From Metapseudomonas resinovorans DSM 21078 (GTDB lineage: Bacteria > Pseudomonadota > Gammaproteobacteria > Pseudomonadales > Pseudomonadaceae): a DNA stretch of 64,000 nucleotides. The notes beneath the pieces are model-generated. The model was not told the origin of the DNA. It searched no databases and was given only the letters and a program-made list of their open reading frames with translations. The DNA is taken from NCBI RefSeq assembly GCF_000423545.1, contig NZ_AUIE01000023.1, positions 1 through 64,000 on the forward strand, given 5' to 3'. The position numbers and the translations under genes were made by a program. The first letter of the stretch is position 1. Each line of letters starts with the position of its first letter. Positions 34,202-43,213 of the stretch are shown piece after piece.

Positions 34202-35548
34202 ATGCGTACGATCGACGTTTCCGCCCTGCTCGACGGGGCCCGCTTCAATGCCTTCCATGCACGCGTACTGTTCTGGTGTGCGTTGATCATCATCTTCGAC
34301 GGCTATGACCTGGTCATCTACGGCGTGGTGTTGCCCGCACTGATGCAGACCTGGAACCTGACCGCGCTCCAGGCGGGGATGCTCGGTAGCTGTGCGCTGG
34401 TGGGAATGATGTTTGGCGCGTTGTTCTTCGGCCCGCTGTCCGACCGCATCGGACGGCGCAAAACGATCATGACCTGCGTGATCCTGTTCAGCGGCTTCAC
34501 CGTGATCAACGGCTTTGCGCGCACGCCGGAAGAGTTCGCGATCTGTCGCTTCATTGCCGGGCTCGGCATCGGTGGGGTCATGCCCAACGTAGTGGCGCTG
34601 ATGAACGAATACGCCCCCAGGAAAATTCGCAGCACCCTGGTCGCCATCATGTTCAGCGGCTACTCGGTGGGCGGCATGCTGTCCGCAGGGCTGGGCATGC
34701 TGCTGATGCCCAGCTGGGGCTGGCCGTCGGTTTTCTTCATTGCCGTGGTCCCGCTCGTGGTGTTGCCGCTGCTGGTGCGCCAGTTGCCGGAATCGCTCAA
34801 CTTCCTGGTGCGCCAGGGGCAGTTCGATCGTGCCCAGGCCCTGCTGGCACAGGCCGTGCCCGAGTACCGTCCGAACGCCGGTGACCAGCTCATCCCGGCC
34901 AAGGGACAGGCCGGTAAGGTGGCCATCTCCCAGCTCTTTCACGACGGACGTTCGCTGAACACGCTAATGCTCTGGGCGGCCTTCTTCTGCTGCCTGTTGA
35001 TGGTATACGCGCTGAGTTCCTGGCTACCCAAGTTGATGAACTCCGCCGGTTACGGGCTCAACTCCAGCCTGGCGTTCCTGCTGGTGCTGAATTTCGGTGC
35101 CATCTTCGGGGCCATTGGTGGCGGTTGGCTGGGTGACCGCATCGGCTTGGGTCGTGTGCTGTTCGCTTTCTTCACCCTCGGCGCGCTGTCGCTCAGCCTG
35201 CTTGCGCTGAAATCGCCGCTGCCGGTGCTGTACCTGCTGATCGGCGTGGCCGGCGCCTGCACCATCGGTACGCAGATTCTCGCCAACGCCTGCGCCGTGC
35301 AGTTCTACCCGGCGCACATCCGCTCCACCGGCCTAGGCTGGGCCATGGGAATTGGTCGCATTGGCGCGATCATCGGCCCGCTGCTTGGTGGCGCGCTACA
35401 CGCGGCGCAGTTGCCGATCCAGGCGAGCTTCCTGGCTTTTGCACTGCCCGGCCTGATCGGTGCTGCGGCCATCCTGGTGTTCCTCTGGCACCGTCCGGGC
35501 CAGACCGGCTGCGTGGCTGAAAAGCCGCTCGAGTCAACGCCCACCTGA
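34202..35548 (+). CDS. MFS aromatic acid transporter, AAHS family (PcaK/BenK-like)
   Basis: 448 residues, 12 membrane segments. 'FDGYDLVIYGVVLPAL' in helix 1 carries the D-G-Y-D motif that marks aromatic acid:H+ symporters, and 'GPLSDRIGRRKTIM' is the MFS loop. It lies 73 bases after nahG and most likely takes up salicylate or a related benzoate. Probably co-transcribed with nahG under NahR. Confidence 0.9.
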   Translation: MRTIDVSALLDGARFNAFHARVLFWCALIIIFDGYDLVIYGVVLPALMQTWNLTALQAGMLGSCALVGMMFGALFFGPLSDRIGRRKTIMTCVILFSGFTVINGFARTPEEFAICRFIAGLGIGGVMPNVVALMNEYAPRKIRSTLVAIMFSGYSVGGMLSAGLGMLLMPSWGWPSVFFIAVVPLVVLPLLVRQLPESLNFLVRQGQFDRAQALLAQAVPEYRPNAGDQLIPAKGQAGKVAISQLFHDGRSLNTLMLWAAFFCCLLMVYALSSWLPKLMNSAGYGLNSSLAFLLVLNFGAIFGAIGGGWLGDRIGLGRVLFAFFTLGALSLSLLALKSPLPVLYLLIGVAGACTIGTQILANACAVQFYPAHIRSTGLGWAMGIGRIGAIIGPLLGGALHAAQLPIQASFLAFALPGLIGAAAILVFLWHRPGQTGCVAEKPLESTPT

Positions 35549-35685
35549 TCAATCCCGAATCACAGCGTCCACCCCTGAACCGGGCCGGACGCTGCCTGCA
35601 TGAATCATGACTTCCCCTGGCCTGTGCCTGCCCAAGGCGCAGCGACAGGGGCTGCCAGCTCCCAACAAGAACAAGAGAACACCTC

Positions 35686-36966
35686 ATGACCTTCAATACG
35701 AAGCAACCGCACTCGTTGCTGGCCGTCGCCACCGTCATCGTGCTGCCACTGGGCGCCCAGGCAGAGGAGGGCGGCTTTATCGCCGACTCCACGGCCACCC
35801 TTACCGCGCGCAACTACTATTTCAGCCGCGACTTTTCCGACATCGTCGGCCCGAGCCGGCAGTCCAGGGCGGAGGAGTGGGCCCAGGGCTTCATCCTCAA
35901 CCTGAAGTCTGGCTACACGTCCGGACCGGTGGGCTTCGGCGTCGACGCCATCGGCATGCTCGGCCTGAAACTGGACAGTAGCCCTGACCGCGCGGGCACG
36001 GGACTCTTGCCCGGCGCCTATGGCGAGACCGCACCGGACGACTACAGCCGTCTGGGCCTGACGGCCAAGGTGCGAGTCTCGAAAACGGAACTGAAGGTGG
36101 GTGAGCTGCAACCCAATGTCCCGGTGCTGGCCCTGACCGACAACCGCCTGCTGCCCAACACCTACCAGGGCGTGGCCATCAGCACCGCAGAGATCACCGG
36201 GCTGACGCTGCAGGCCGGCCAACTGCGTTCCACCAGCATCCGCAGCGAGGCGGGGGACGAAGCAATCGGCGCCATCGTGGGCTTCGCCCCTCGGCGAGAT
36301 GCCCAGGCCCGTCTGATGACCTCCGATCGCTTCAACTATGCCGGCGGCGACTACGCCTTCAATCAGAACCGGACCACCCTGAGTGCCTGGTACGGCCAAC
36401 TGGAAGACCTCTACAACCAGCGTTTCCTCGGCCTGAAACACAGCGAGCCCCTGGGTCGGTGGACACTGGGCGCGAACCTTGGCTATTTCGACTCCTCGGA
36501 GGACGGCCAGGAGCGGATCGGCGAGATAGACAACCGCGCGTTCTACTCGCTGCTGTCTGCGCGACGCGGCGGCCATACCTTCTATCTGGGCTACCAGGCG
36601 ATGTTCGGCGAGCAGGGCTTCCCACGGACATTCGTCACTGTCTCACCGCTGGGTAACGAGGTGCCCACCTACGAGTTCGCCTCGCCCGAAGAACGCTCCT
36701 GGCAGGTGCGCTACGACTACGACTTCGCTGCCCTCGGAGTTCCTGGTCTGATTGCCGGCGTGCGCTACATCCGCGGTGACAACGTCGAAACCGGCAGCTT
36801 CGAGGGCAAGGATTCGGAGCGCGACCTGGACATCGGCTACACCGTGCAGAGCGGTCCCCTGAAGAACGTCTCGGTACGTGTGCGCAATGTTACGGCGCGC
36901 TCCAACTACCGTACCGACATTGACGAGAACCGGCTGATCCTCAGCTACACCCTTGCGGTGTTCTGA
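35686..36966 (+). CDS. OprD family outer-membrane porin
   Basis: 426 residues with signal peptide cut near '[11 protein letters not shown]'. OprD hallmarks are '[20 protein letters not shown]', '[21 protein letters not shown]', '[21 protein letters not shown]' and a C-terminal beta strand ending in Phe. The OpdK/BenF branch of OprD conducts aromatic acids, matching its place after nahG and the AAHS carrier. It should pass salicylate across the outer membrane. Confidence 0.9.
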   Translation: MTFNTKQPHSLLAVATVIVLPLGAQAEEGGFIADSTATLTARNYYFSRDFSDIVGPSRQSRAEEWAQGFILNLKSGYTSGPVGFGVDAIGMLGLKLDSSPDRAGTGLLPGAYGETAPDDYSRLGLTAKVRVSKTELKVGELQPNVPVLALTDNRLLPNTYQGVAISTAEITGLTLQAGQLRSTSIRSEAGDEAIGAIVGFAPRRDAQARLMTSDRFNYAGGDYAFNQNRTTLSAWYGQLEDLYNQRFLGLKHSEPLGRWTLGANLGYFDSSEDGQERIGEIDNRAFYSLLSARRGGHTFYLGYQAMFGEQGFPRTFVTVSPLGNEVPTYEFASPEERSWQVRYDYDFAALGVPGLIAGVRYIRGDNVETGSFEGKDSERDLDIGYTVQSGPLKNVSVRVRNVTARSNYRTDIDENRLILSYTLAVF

Positions 36967-37363
36967 GCGCCGCGCGGTCCTCTGCATCGGGAAGACGCGA
37001 GCGAAAGGGTGGTCGCTCGCATCTCTGCCGGGCTTGAACCCGCACGACTGTGCAACCACCCGACTGATCGTCGACCTGATGCACCCTGGATGGCGCTGTT
37101 GATTCGGGTAAAAGGTCGGAATGGGGTATCCGCGTGGCGCCTGCTCAACACGCGTGACCGTGTTTGGTCGGACCTGCCGCCCAGCCGGTTGCAGTAGTGC
37201 GCCAACGATGTACCGGGTTTCTACGGCAGCAACTCGGGGCCTTGAGCGTCACGTTCCATGACTTCACTTGAGCGTGACAGACCGGTATCGAGGTCACGGC
37301 AGCATTCCCTGGGGCGCAATACCGACACGGCCGCGCCTCAGGTGCGGCCGTGTCGCATCCGGA
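36967..37363. other. Intergenic with a strong hairpin, no gene supported
   Basis: 397 bases between the porin and the alpha/beta hydrolase. A 62-codon plus-strand reading frame (37009-37197) lacks a ribosome site and was not called. The last part contains the hairpin at 37323-37355. A TPsiC-loop-like string occurs on the minus strand near 37032 but no tRNA can be folded. Confidence 0.45.
37323..37355 (-). terminator. Long perfect hairpin beyond the alpha/beta hydrolase
   Basis: CGACACGGCCGC (37323-37334) pairs perfectly over 12 bp with GCGGCCGTGTCG (37344-37355). It lies nine bases past the hydrolase stop on the minus strand. No T-run follows, so termination may be inefficient or Rho-assisted. 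Confidence 0.55.
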
Positions 37364-38125
37364 TCAATGAGCGCTCTGCACGGCCTGGATGATCACCTTG
37401 GCCACCTCATCCGGGCGTGACTGCTGCGGAACGTGGCTGGAGTCGAGTTCGGTGACGCTGGCACCAATCTTCTTGGCGAAGTCACGCTGCAGGTCCGGCT
37501 GGATCATATGGTCCTGACTGGCCACGACGTACCAGTTCTGCTTGCCTTTCCAGGCGGCGATGCTGGTCTTCTCTTCGAACGCCGCCGCGCGGATCGGCCC
37601 CTGGGTGGCGGCCATCACGGCGGCCTGCTCGCGCGATACGTCCTGGGCGAAGTCGGTGGCCATGCCTTGCGGCGTCAGATAGAGGAAACCGTTCTTGTCG
37701 GGCGCGATCTGGCTCACGCCGCGCGGCGAGGGGTAGCCCTCGTAGAGTTCCTTGGTGTTCTGCCCGGCGTTGGGCGCGAAGGCCGCGACATAGACCAGGC
37801 TACGCACTTTCTTGTCGGCACCGGCCTGGCTGATCACCGTGCCGCCCCAGGAGTGCCCGACCAGCACCACGTCGCCTTCCTGGTTGTTCAGCACGCGTTG
37901 GGTGGCGGCCACATCGTCGGCCAGCGAGGTCAACGGGTTCTGCACCACGGTTACCCGGATACCTTCGGCTTGCAGCAGTGGCACGACCTTGGCCCAGTCG
38001 GAGCCGTCGGCAAAAGCGCCGTGGACGATCACGACCGAGGGGGTCGCAGTGGCGGCCTGACTGCCGAGCGTGAAGAGGGAGGTGGCCATGGCGAGTGCCA
38101 GGGCGAGGGTCTTGGGTTTGGACAT
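37364..38125 (-). CDS. Secreted alpha/beta hydrolase
   Basis: 253 residues. A signal peptide ends near 'GSQAATA'. The hydrolase core has oxyanion region 'VIVHGAFADGSDW', nucleophile 'LVGHSWGGTV' and the final His in 'LDSSHVPQQSRPDEV'. 'LTSLADDVAATQRVL' is typical of the small esterase/methylesterase-like group. It is periplasmic or extracellular. Lying next to salicylate genes it might release salicylate from an ester, but this is only positional; the gene is on the opposite strand and has its own promoter. Confidence 0.87.
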   Translation of the reverse strand: MSKPKTLALALAMATSLFTLGSQAATATPSVVIVHGAFADGSDWAKVVPLLQAEGIRVTVVQNPLTSLADDVAATQRVLNNQEGDVVLVGHSWGGTVISQAGADKKVRSLVYVAAFAPNAGQNTKELYEGYPSPRGVSQIAPDKNGFLYLTPQGMATDFAQDVSREQAAVMAATQGPIRAAAFEEKTSIAAWKGKQNWYVVASQDHMIQPDLQRDFAKKIGASVTELDSSHVPQQSRPDEVAKVIIQAVQSAH

Positions 38126-38243
38126 GGTGGGATCTCCTGTGCTTGGGAGTGCCTAGTGTCGGGATTGCCCGAGTGTGCCGGTATCGGTCGTTTATCCGAG
38201 GCAGGTCGGCGAGAATGCGAGCGAATCCGTGGAGAGGAATCTG

Positions 38244-39680
38244 ATGGACACCGACTGCGTTGCACTGGGGGACGCCATCCTGGCCCTGGCGATGGTGGGG
38301 GATCTGAGCATGGGCCAGCCCATCGACCAATCCCGACGTACCGCACGCCTCGCTGGCCTCCTGGCGCAGTCCTGTGGTGGCGACGATGTACGGGCGGACG
38401 TCGCGCGTCAGGTGGCGCTGCTGCGCTGGTCAGGCTGCACGGCTAACGCCGAGGGCTTCATGCACCTGCTGGGGGATGATGTCGGCGGTCGCCGTGCGAT
38501 GCTCAGCCAGACGCTGGGGCCGTCCGGGCTTCGCGCGATGCGCAAGTCCGCGCCCCTGGCCGAAGTGCATTGCGAGGTGTCCGGTGATATCGCCCGCACG
38601 CTGGGCTTGAACGCCGATGTCGAGCTGGGGTTGCGCCACGTATTCGAGCAGTTCGATGGCCAGGGCAATCCGCTTGGTCTGCGCCATCCCGACGTGCCGG
38701 AGGTGGTGTATCAGGTGGTGCTGGCGGGTGACCTGGAAATTCTCTCCCGGGTTCATGGCCTGGACTCGGCGCTGGAGTGGATCGCTTCCCAGGGGGATCG
38801 CCGCTACCCGGCATCCCTGGCGGCTGAACTGCTGCGCCATGCCGCCGACTGGCTGGAGGCCCTGCATCTACCCGAAGATTTCCCGTCAGATGCACTGGGC
38901 AGCGACGCACAGGTCTCGCTGACGCTGGTGGGGGACGTGATCGACCTCAAGCTGCCCTGGCTTACCGGCTATTCACGCCAGGCAGCCGATCTGGTGCGCG
39001 AAGCCGCCAGGCTGTGGGGATTGCCGTCGGGTAGCGTCGAGCAGCTGGGACGGGCCGCGCTCATCCACGGCATCGGCCGCGCGGCGGTGCCCAACCGTAT
39101 CTGGAACACGCCGGGCCCGCTGCTTGCTGGCGACCAGGAACAGGTGCGGCTGGTGCCCTACTGGACCTTGCGCGCGTGCAGTCAGATCGGCGGACTGGCA
39201 GTCCCCGGCCAACTGGCCGCCCATGCCTATGAACGGCTGGATGGCAGTGGCTACTTCCGCGCCTTCAGTGGTGACTCCTTGCAGCCTGACCACCGCCTGC
39301 TGGCTGCGGCGCTGGCCTGGCAGGCCTTGCGGGCCGAACGTCCATGGCGGCCGGCATTCAGCGACGGCGAGGCTGCACGGTTGCTGGAGACTGAAGCGGG
39401 GCAGGGGCGTTTCGATCCGAGGGCATGCCAGGCGGTGATTGCCGCCGCCCGTGGAGAGCGCTCTGCTGCCTTGTGCAAGACCGCCAGCGGCACCTTGTCC
39501 GAGCGGGAGACAGAGATACTTCGGCGCATCAGTTCGGGTGCGAGCAACAAGGAAGTGGCGCGCGATCTCGGCATCAGCCCGAGCACGGTGCGAACCCATG
39601 TCGAGAGCGTATTCCGCAAGCTGAATTGCTCGACCCGCGCGGCGGCGACGCTGAAGGCGCTGACGCTTGGGTTGATCTAA
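38244..39680 (+). CDS. Degenerate HD-GYP protein with C-terminal LuxR DNA-binding domain
   Basis: 478 residues; ATG 38244 follows GGAGAGGA. Residues ~1-210 hold a first, weak HD-like helical half; ~240-400 resemble HD-GYP domains. The metal motif H-D-I-G reads H-G-I-G ('ALIHGIGRAAVPNRIW') and the GYP loop reads 'AYERLDGSGYFR', so the His before ERLDG and the Pro are lost. The C-terminal 65 residues are a LuxR/GerE helix-turn-helix ('LSERETEILRRISSGASNKEVARDLGISPSTVRTHV'). Cyclic-di-GMP hydrolysis is unlikely; a sensor-transcription factor is more plausible. Confidence 0.82.
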   Translation: MDTDCVALGDAILALAMVGDLSMGQPIDQSRRTARLAGLLAQSCGGDDVRADVARQVALLRWSGCTANAEGFMHLLGDDVGGRRAMLSQTLGPSGLRAMRKSAPLAEVHCEVSGDIARTLGLNADVELGLRHVFEQFDGQGNPLGLRHPDVPEVVYQVVLAGDLEILSRVHGLDSALEWIASQGDRRYPASLAAELLRHAADWLEALHLPEDFPSDALGSDAQVSLTLVGDVIDLKLPWLTGYSRQAADLVREAARLWGLPSGSVEQLGRAALIHGIGRAAVPNRIWNTPGPLLAGDQEQVRLVPYWTLRACSQIGGLAVPGQLAAHAYERLDGSGYFRAFSGDSLQPDHRLLAAALAWQALRAERPWRPAFSDGEAARLLETEAGQGRFDPRACQAVIAAARGERSAALCKTASGTLSERETEILRRISSGASNKEVARDLGISPSTVRTHVESVFRKLNCSTRAAATLKALTLGLI

Positions 39681-39700
39681 ACAGTCCGCCGACGAGCCGC

Positions 39701-40126
39701 CTACCGGCTTGTGGGTGCAGGCTTGTTCCAGCGACGTTCGATGGCCCCCGAGGAGGCCGCCTGCAGCAGCCGCTTGAAGGTCGGGCATTCCGAATGACTC
39801 GGAGCGGGGCAGGCCGCCGCATGGCGCAAGCCGTTGCTCATGGCCTTCAGGCGTTTGATCAGGGCGTCGAGCTCATCGGCCTTGGTAAGCAACAGGTGCC
39901 TGTCGATGTTCGGCGTGCCGTTGGGCGAGAACATCGAGCGGATCTCATCTAGCGACAACCCAGCCGCCTGGCCCAGTGAAATCAGCGCCAACTGGTCGAG
40001 GATGCCGGGGGCGAACCAGCGCCTGGTCCCTTGCTGGCTGAGGGAGGTGATCAGCCCTTTCTTCTCGTAGTAGCGCAGTGTCGATGACGGTAAGCCCGTT
40101 CGTCTGGCGACCTCGGCAATGTCCAT
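39701..40126 (-). CDS. MerR family transcriptional regulator
   Basis: 141 residues. The N-terminus 'DIAEVARRTGLPSSTLRYYEKKGLI' is the MerR helix-turn-helix, followed by the coiled dimerisation helix with 'LTKADELDALIKRLKAM'. A C-terminal 'ACPAPSHSECPTFKRLL' has two Cys that might bind metal or sense oxidation. It is divergent from a DUF2938 gene whose promoter carries a textbook MerR-type operator, so it almost certainly controls that gene. Confidence 0.88.
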   Translation of the reverse strand: MDIAEVARRTGLPSSTLRYYEKKGLITSLSQQGTRRWFAPGILDQLALISLGQAAGLSLDEIRSMFSPNGTPNIDRHLLLTKADELDALIKRLKAMSNGLRHAAACPAPSHSECPTFKRLLQAASSGAIERRWNKPAPTSR

Positions 40127-40136
40127 CTGTGATCCC

Positions 40137-40167
40137 TTGACTTGAAGTTGACTTCAACTTCTAGAGT
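40137..40167 (+). promoter_or_regulatory. MerR-type promoter with 19-bp spacer and central palindrome
   Basis: -35 TTGACT (40137-40142) and -10 TAGAGT (40162-40167) are 19 bases apart, the over-long spacing typical of MerR targets. The spacer holds GAAGTTGA-CT-TCAACTTC (40144-40161), a perfect 8-bp palindrome. It lies 41 bases before the DUF2938 start and just before the divergent MerR gene. Confidence 0.85.
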
Positions 40168-40207
40168 GGCCCCGACACCTCCCATCGTCAACGCACAAGG
40201 GGCTCAC

Positions 40208-40702
40208 ATGAATATTCCCAACGTCATCATCACAGTGGCCTGCATCGGTATCGGCGCCACCGCCGTCATGGACATCTGGCTGATCGTTCTCAAGCGCATG
40301 GGCGTGCAGACCCTCAACTTCGCCTTCATCGGTCGCTGGGTCGGCCACCTGCTCCGTGGTCGCTTTTCCCACGAAGCCATCGCCAGGGCGGAACCCATTC
40401 CGGGTGAGCTGGCCCTGGGCTGGTTCACCCACTACGCCATCGGCGTTGGCTTCGCGGGCTTGCTGGTGGCGCTCGTCGGCATCGGCTGGACCGCCAGCCC
40501 AACCCTGCTGCCCGCCGTGCTGGTAGGCATGGGCACCGTCGCCGCGCCGTTGCTGGTGATGCAGCCGGCCATGGGCGCCGGCCTCTTCGCCAGCAAAACA
40601 CCCATACCGATGAAGAACTGCCTGCGCAGCCTGGCCAATCACAGCGTCTTCGGCCTGGGCCTGTTCCTTGCCGCTGCCCTGGTGGACTGGGTCGTCCGCT
40701 GA
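40208..40702 (+). CDS. DUF2938 family membrane protein
   Basis: 164 residues. The start is ATG 40208, downstream of the MerR promoter; AAGGGG lies upstream. Four hydrophobic segments: 'VIITVACIGIGATAVMDIW', 'YAIGVGFAGLLVALVGIG', 'LLPAVLVGMGTVAAPLLVM' and 'SVFGLGLFLAAALVDWVV'. 'IPIPMKNCLRSLANHSVFG'-type C-terminal sequence is usual for DUF2938. Function unknown; induction through MerR suggests a response to a chemical or redox signal. Confidence 0.85.
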   Translation: MNIPNVIITVACIGIGATAVMDIWLIVLKRMGVQTLNFAFIGRWVGHLLRGRFSHEAIARAEPIPGELALGWFTHYAIGVGFAGLLVALVGIGWTASPTLLPAVLVGMGTVAAPLLVMQPAMGAGLFASKTPIPMKNCLRSLANHSVFGLGLFLAAALVDWVVR

Positions 40703-40726
40703 TTTGCAGGATGAAATCGGATTGTT

Positions 40727-40791
40727 TGTAGGAGCGAGCTTGCTCGCGAACAGCCCGAGCACGATGTTTCGCGAGCAAGCTCGCTCCTACA
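40727..40791. repeat. Inverted pair of Pseudomonas REP sequences (REPIN)
   Basis: TGTAGGAGCGAGCTTGCTCG begins at 40727 and continues to 40750; its exact reverse complement runs 40768-40791, with a 17-base spacer. This is the common Pseudomonas REP core with the GCGAGC-type palindrome. It lies 24 bases after the DUF2938 gene. No RAYT transposase gene is in the window. Confidence 0.9.
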
Positions 40792-40876
40792 CGTCGACCT
40801 GGCTAGCTGCATCCGCGATGCCACCTTATAGGGGGCATAGGCAAGTCCACGCAGCAGCCCCATAGGGTGGCCGCCG

Positions 40877-41443
40877 TCAGTTCAACCGGTATTTCGCCAG
40901 CTCATCATTCGTCAGCACCCGCATGCGCGTTGGTTCGATGCTGTTCATCTCGTCCAGCAGGCTCAAGGGGACGTTCATTTCCCTGAGGTAGGCGGTCGGG
41001 CTGTAGCGGCTGCCGACGGGGGCAACCTGGGCGGAATCGCCGTGGGGGAAGTAGGGGCGGTGCAGGCCGACGTAGCCGCGCACGGTCTTGTTGCGGCCGG
41101 CGGCCAGGAGGTAGACGCAGCTGCCCTGGCACACGCCGTCGGTAGGGACCATCACATCGAAGCCGGTTTCCCGCAGCAGGCGGCCCATGCGGATGGCTTC
41201 GGTCACACTGCCGCCGATGTTGTCCAGCAACACCAGCTTGCGGTCGAACTTGCCGGCGTTGGCGCGCAAACCTTTCATCAGGGCTTCGTAGTCGCCGGGA
41301 GCGATGTCTTCTGAAATCTGCACGGCGAGAATCCGGCCCGCCTTGGTGTGCTGGACGGGTTGGACTTCCACCTTGGCAAAGGTGGCAGCCGAACAGAGAG
41401 CGGCAAGACAGAAGACAGCGGCCTGGAGGGTGGTACGGCTCAT
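40877..41443 (-). CDS. Secreted ClpP-fold protein, COG3904 type
   Basis: 188 residues from ATG 41443. A signal peptide ends near 'CSAATFA'. The body has the ClpP/crotonase pattern: 'LVLLDNIGGSVTEAIRMGRLLRETG', 'GVCQGSCVYLLAAG' with the Ser in the nucleophile place, and 'GYVGLHRPYF' with the His. COG3904 proteins are predicted periplasmic protease-like factors without a known substrate. A longer upstream start is possible but weakens the signal peptide. Confidence 0.8.
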   Translation of the reverse strand: MSRTTLQAAVFCLAALCSAATFAKVEVQPVQHTKAGRILAVQISEDIAPGDYEALMKGLRANAGKFDRKLVLLDNIGGSVTEAIRMGRLLRETGFDVMVPTDGVCQGSCVYLLAAGRNKTVRGYVGLHRPYFPHGDSAQVAPVGSRYSPTAYLREMNVPLSLLDEMNSIEPTRMRVLTNDELAKYRLN

Positions 41444-41582
41444 GGAACAGGCACTTCCTGTGGGGCAGTTGGCGACGGCAGGAGAAGATACCCGCAAAGG
41501 TGCATGGGCTCCATATGGGCAGGCAAGGTGGTTTCGTCGGCTGGCGACTGGAAGCGGGGAAGGGGAAATTGCGGGAATACTT

Positions 41583-41600
41583 GCAAGCTATTATCATTCG
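41583..41600 (+). promoter_or_regulatory. Possible Fur box before fecI
   Basis: GCAAGCTATTATCATTCG (41583-41600) contains ATTATCATT, matching the core of the Fur consensus in reverse orientation. It lies 34 bases before the fecI start. Iron control of fecI by Fur is the rule in pseudomonads; the match here is partial. Confidence 0.45.
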
Positions 41601-41633
41601 CGCCTTTCGATTTCCGACCCTTCCTATCCCCAG

Positions 41634-42125
41634 ATGCCTCAGCGCAATCATGGCTTCTTCGAACACTATGAAGAACTCATCGGCACGTGGACGCGCCGGC
41701 TGAGGAATCGCCATCGCGCCGAGGATCTGGCCCACGACGCCTTCGTGCGCGTCCTGGAGACCGACCAGGGCAACGTCCAGCAACCCCGCGCCTACCTGCA
41801 CCAGACCACGCGCAATATCGCCGTGGACCAGTTCCGCCGTGAGGAGCGCCGCGCCCAGCTGGAGCTGGGCATGGCCGGGCAGGACGAGGAGGGGAGGAAC
41901 GACCCCGAGGCCTATATGCACGCCGTGCAGCTTGCCGATTCCATCGAGAAGGTGCTGGCCGAGTTGCCCGTGAACTGCCGGCAGGTTTTCATCTGGCAGA
42001 AGCTGGAAGGGCTGAGCCAGGCGGAAATTGCCGAGCGCCTGGGGTTATCCAAGAATATGGTGGAGCGGTATATGATCCGCACCCTTCGCCATTTGCGTGA
42101 GCGCCTGGACTTGAGCGCTTCATGA
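41634..42125 (+). CDS. fecI: ECF sigma factor, FecI type
   Basis: 163 residues from ATG 41634. Region 2 ('RHRAEDLAHDAFVRVLE', 'AYLHQTTRNIAVDQFRREER') and region 4 ('LAELPVNCRQVFIWQKLEGLSQAEIAERLGLSKNMVERY') are the iron-starvation ECF pattern. It directs transcription of the ferric citrate receptor gene when released from FecR. The stop codon overlaps the fecR start (ATGA at 42122-42125). Confidence 0.9.
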   Translation: MPQRNHGFFEHYEELIGTWTRRLRNRHRAEDLAHDAFVRVLETDQGNVQQPRAYLHQTTRNIAVDQFRREERRAQLELGMAGQDEEGRNDPEAYMHAVQLADSIEKVLAELPVNCRQVFIWQKLEGLSQAEIAERLGLSKNMVERYMIRTLRHLRERLDLSAS

Positions 42126-43168
42126 GCCGGACCTACCAGACAGGGCACCAAGACCCGATCCATGGACAACCACCGCAGCCTGATTCCCGCCACCTGGACG
42201 GCGCAACGATGACGCACGCCTGCAACGTACGAGACGAGGCTGCCCACTGGTTCAGCCGCAATCGCGACCCCGAGCAGAGCGCCGGGGAGCGCTGCCGCTT
42301 CGAAGCCTGGCTGCAGGCGGATACGTTGCACCGTGAGGAGTACCGGTTGCTCGAGCAGATGTGGAGCGCTGCCGACCTGATCCCCGAGCAACGCCTGCGC
42401 GCGCTCTGCACGGCGGAGGTTCGAGCCTTGCCGGTAGCGTCGCGCCGGCGTTTCCTGCAGGGCGCGCTGGCGGCTGCAGCCAGTGTGGTGCTGGCGGGTG
42501 GGGCGACCTACCTGTTCGATCCCTTTTCTCTGCGCGGCGACACCTTTGTCACCCAACTTGGTGAGCGCCACCAGGTCACGCTGGCGGATGGTTCGACGCT
42601 CGACCTCAACGGCCGGACCCGCGTCACCGTCCTCTACGGTGATGACCGCCGCCTGGTGCAGCTGGATGCCGGAGAGGCGATGTTCAGCGTGACACCGGAC
42701 AAAGCGCGGCCCTTTGTGGTGGAAGCCGGGCCCGGCCGTGTGACGGTCACCGGCACCCGCTTCAACGTCCGCCATGACGCGCAGGAGATGCGCGTGGCAG
42801 TCGAGTCGGGCCAGGTGCTGGTGGCAGGCGGGCAGGGCGCGGCAAGCCGGCCGTTGCTGGCCGGAGATGGCGTGCGGGTAGGGGCAGACGGCAGCATCGG
42901 ACCGGTGCAGCGCATCGACGTCCAGGCCATCACTGCCTGGCGCGAGGGCAAGCTGATTTTCAACGATGTGCCCTTGGCCGAGGTCGCGGCAGAGGTGTCC
43001 CGCTACCGGGAAAGACCGCTGCGGGTTGCCCCGGAAGTCGCGAGCCTGCGCTTCTCCAGCGTGTTCCGCTCGGACGACACCAATGCCTTGCTGACGGCCT
43101 TGCCGCGCATCCTGCCGGTCAAGGTCAGAACCCTTTCTGACGGCTCAAACGAAATTATTCCGTTTTAG
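42122..43168 (+). CDS. fecR: FecR-type anti-sigma factor/sensor
   Basis: 348 residues if started at the overlapping ATG 42122; 42209 ('MTHACNVRDEAAHWFSR') is an alternative closer to family length. The N-terminal cytosolic domain binds FecI, a single membrane segment 'FLQGALAAAASVVLAGG' follows a twin-Arg-like 'ASRRRFLQG', and the periplasmic FecR domain includes 'LGERHQVTLADGSTLDLNGRT' and 'GTRFNVRHDAQEMRVAVESG'. It relays the signal from FecA to FecI. It may be cleaved during signalling, as in E. coli. Confidence 0.9.
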   Translation: MSRTYQTGHQDPIHGQPPQPDSRHLDGATMTHACNVRDEAAHWFSRNRDPEQSAGERCRFEAWLQADTLHREEYRLLEQMWSAADLIPEQRLRALCTAEVRALPVASRRRFLQGALAAAASVVLAGGATYLFDPFSLRGDTFVTQLGERHQVTLADGSTLDLNGRTRVTVLYGDDRRLVQLDAGEAMFSVTPDKARPFVVEAGPGRVTVTGTRFNVRHDAQEMRVAVESGQVLVAGGQGAASRPLLAGDGVRVGADGSIGPVQRIDVQAITAWREGKLIFNDVPLAEVAAEVSRYRERPLRVAPEVASLRFSSVFRSDDTNALLTALPRILPVKVRTLSDGSNEIIPF

Positions 43169-43213
43169 ATTCAGGTTTTTTTCGTCTCGTTCGTCTTCTC
43201 GTCCGACTCTTCA

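Noticed and set aside
37020-37050. tRNA TPsiC-loop-like string on the minus strand
   Set aside because: No matching acceptor, D or anticodon arms could be found around it.
37009-37197. 62-codon plus-strand ORF after the porin gene
   Set aside because: No ribosome site, no recognisable domain and basic composition expected of a chance GC-rich frame.
40727-40791. Intrinsic terminator for the DUF2938 gene
   Set aside because: The hairpin is an exact Pseudomonas REP pair with no T-run, so it is listed as a repeat.
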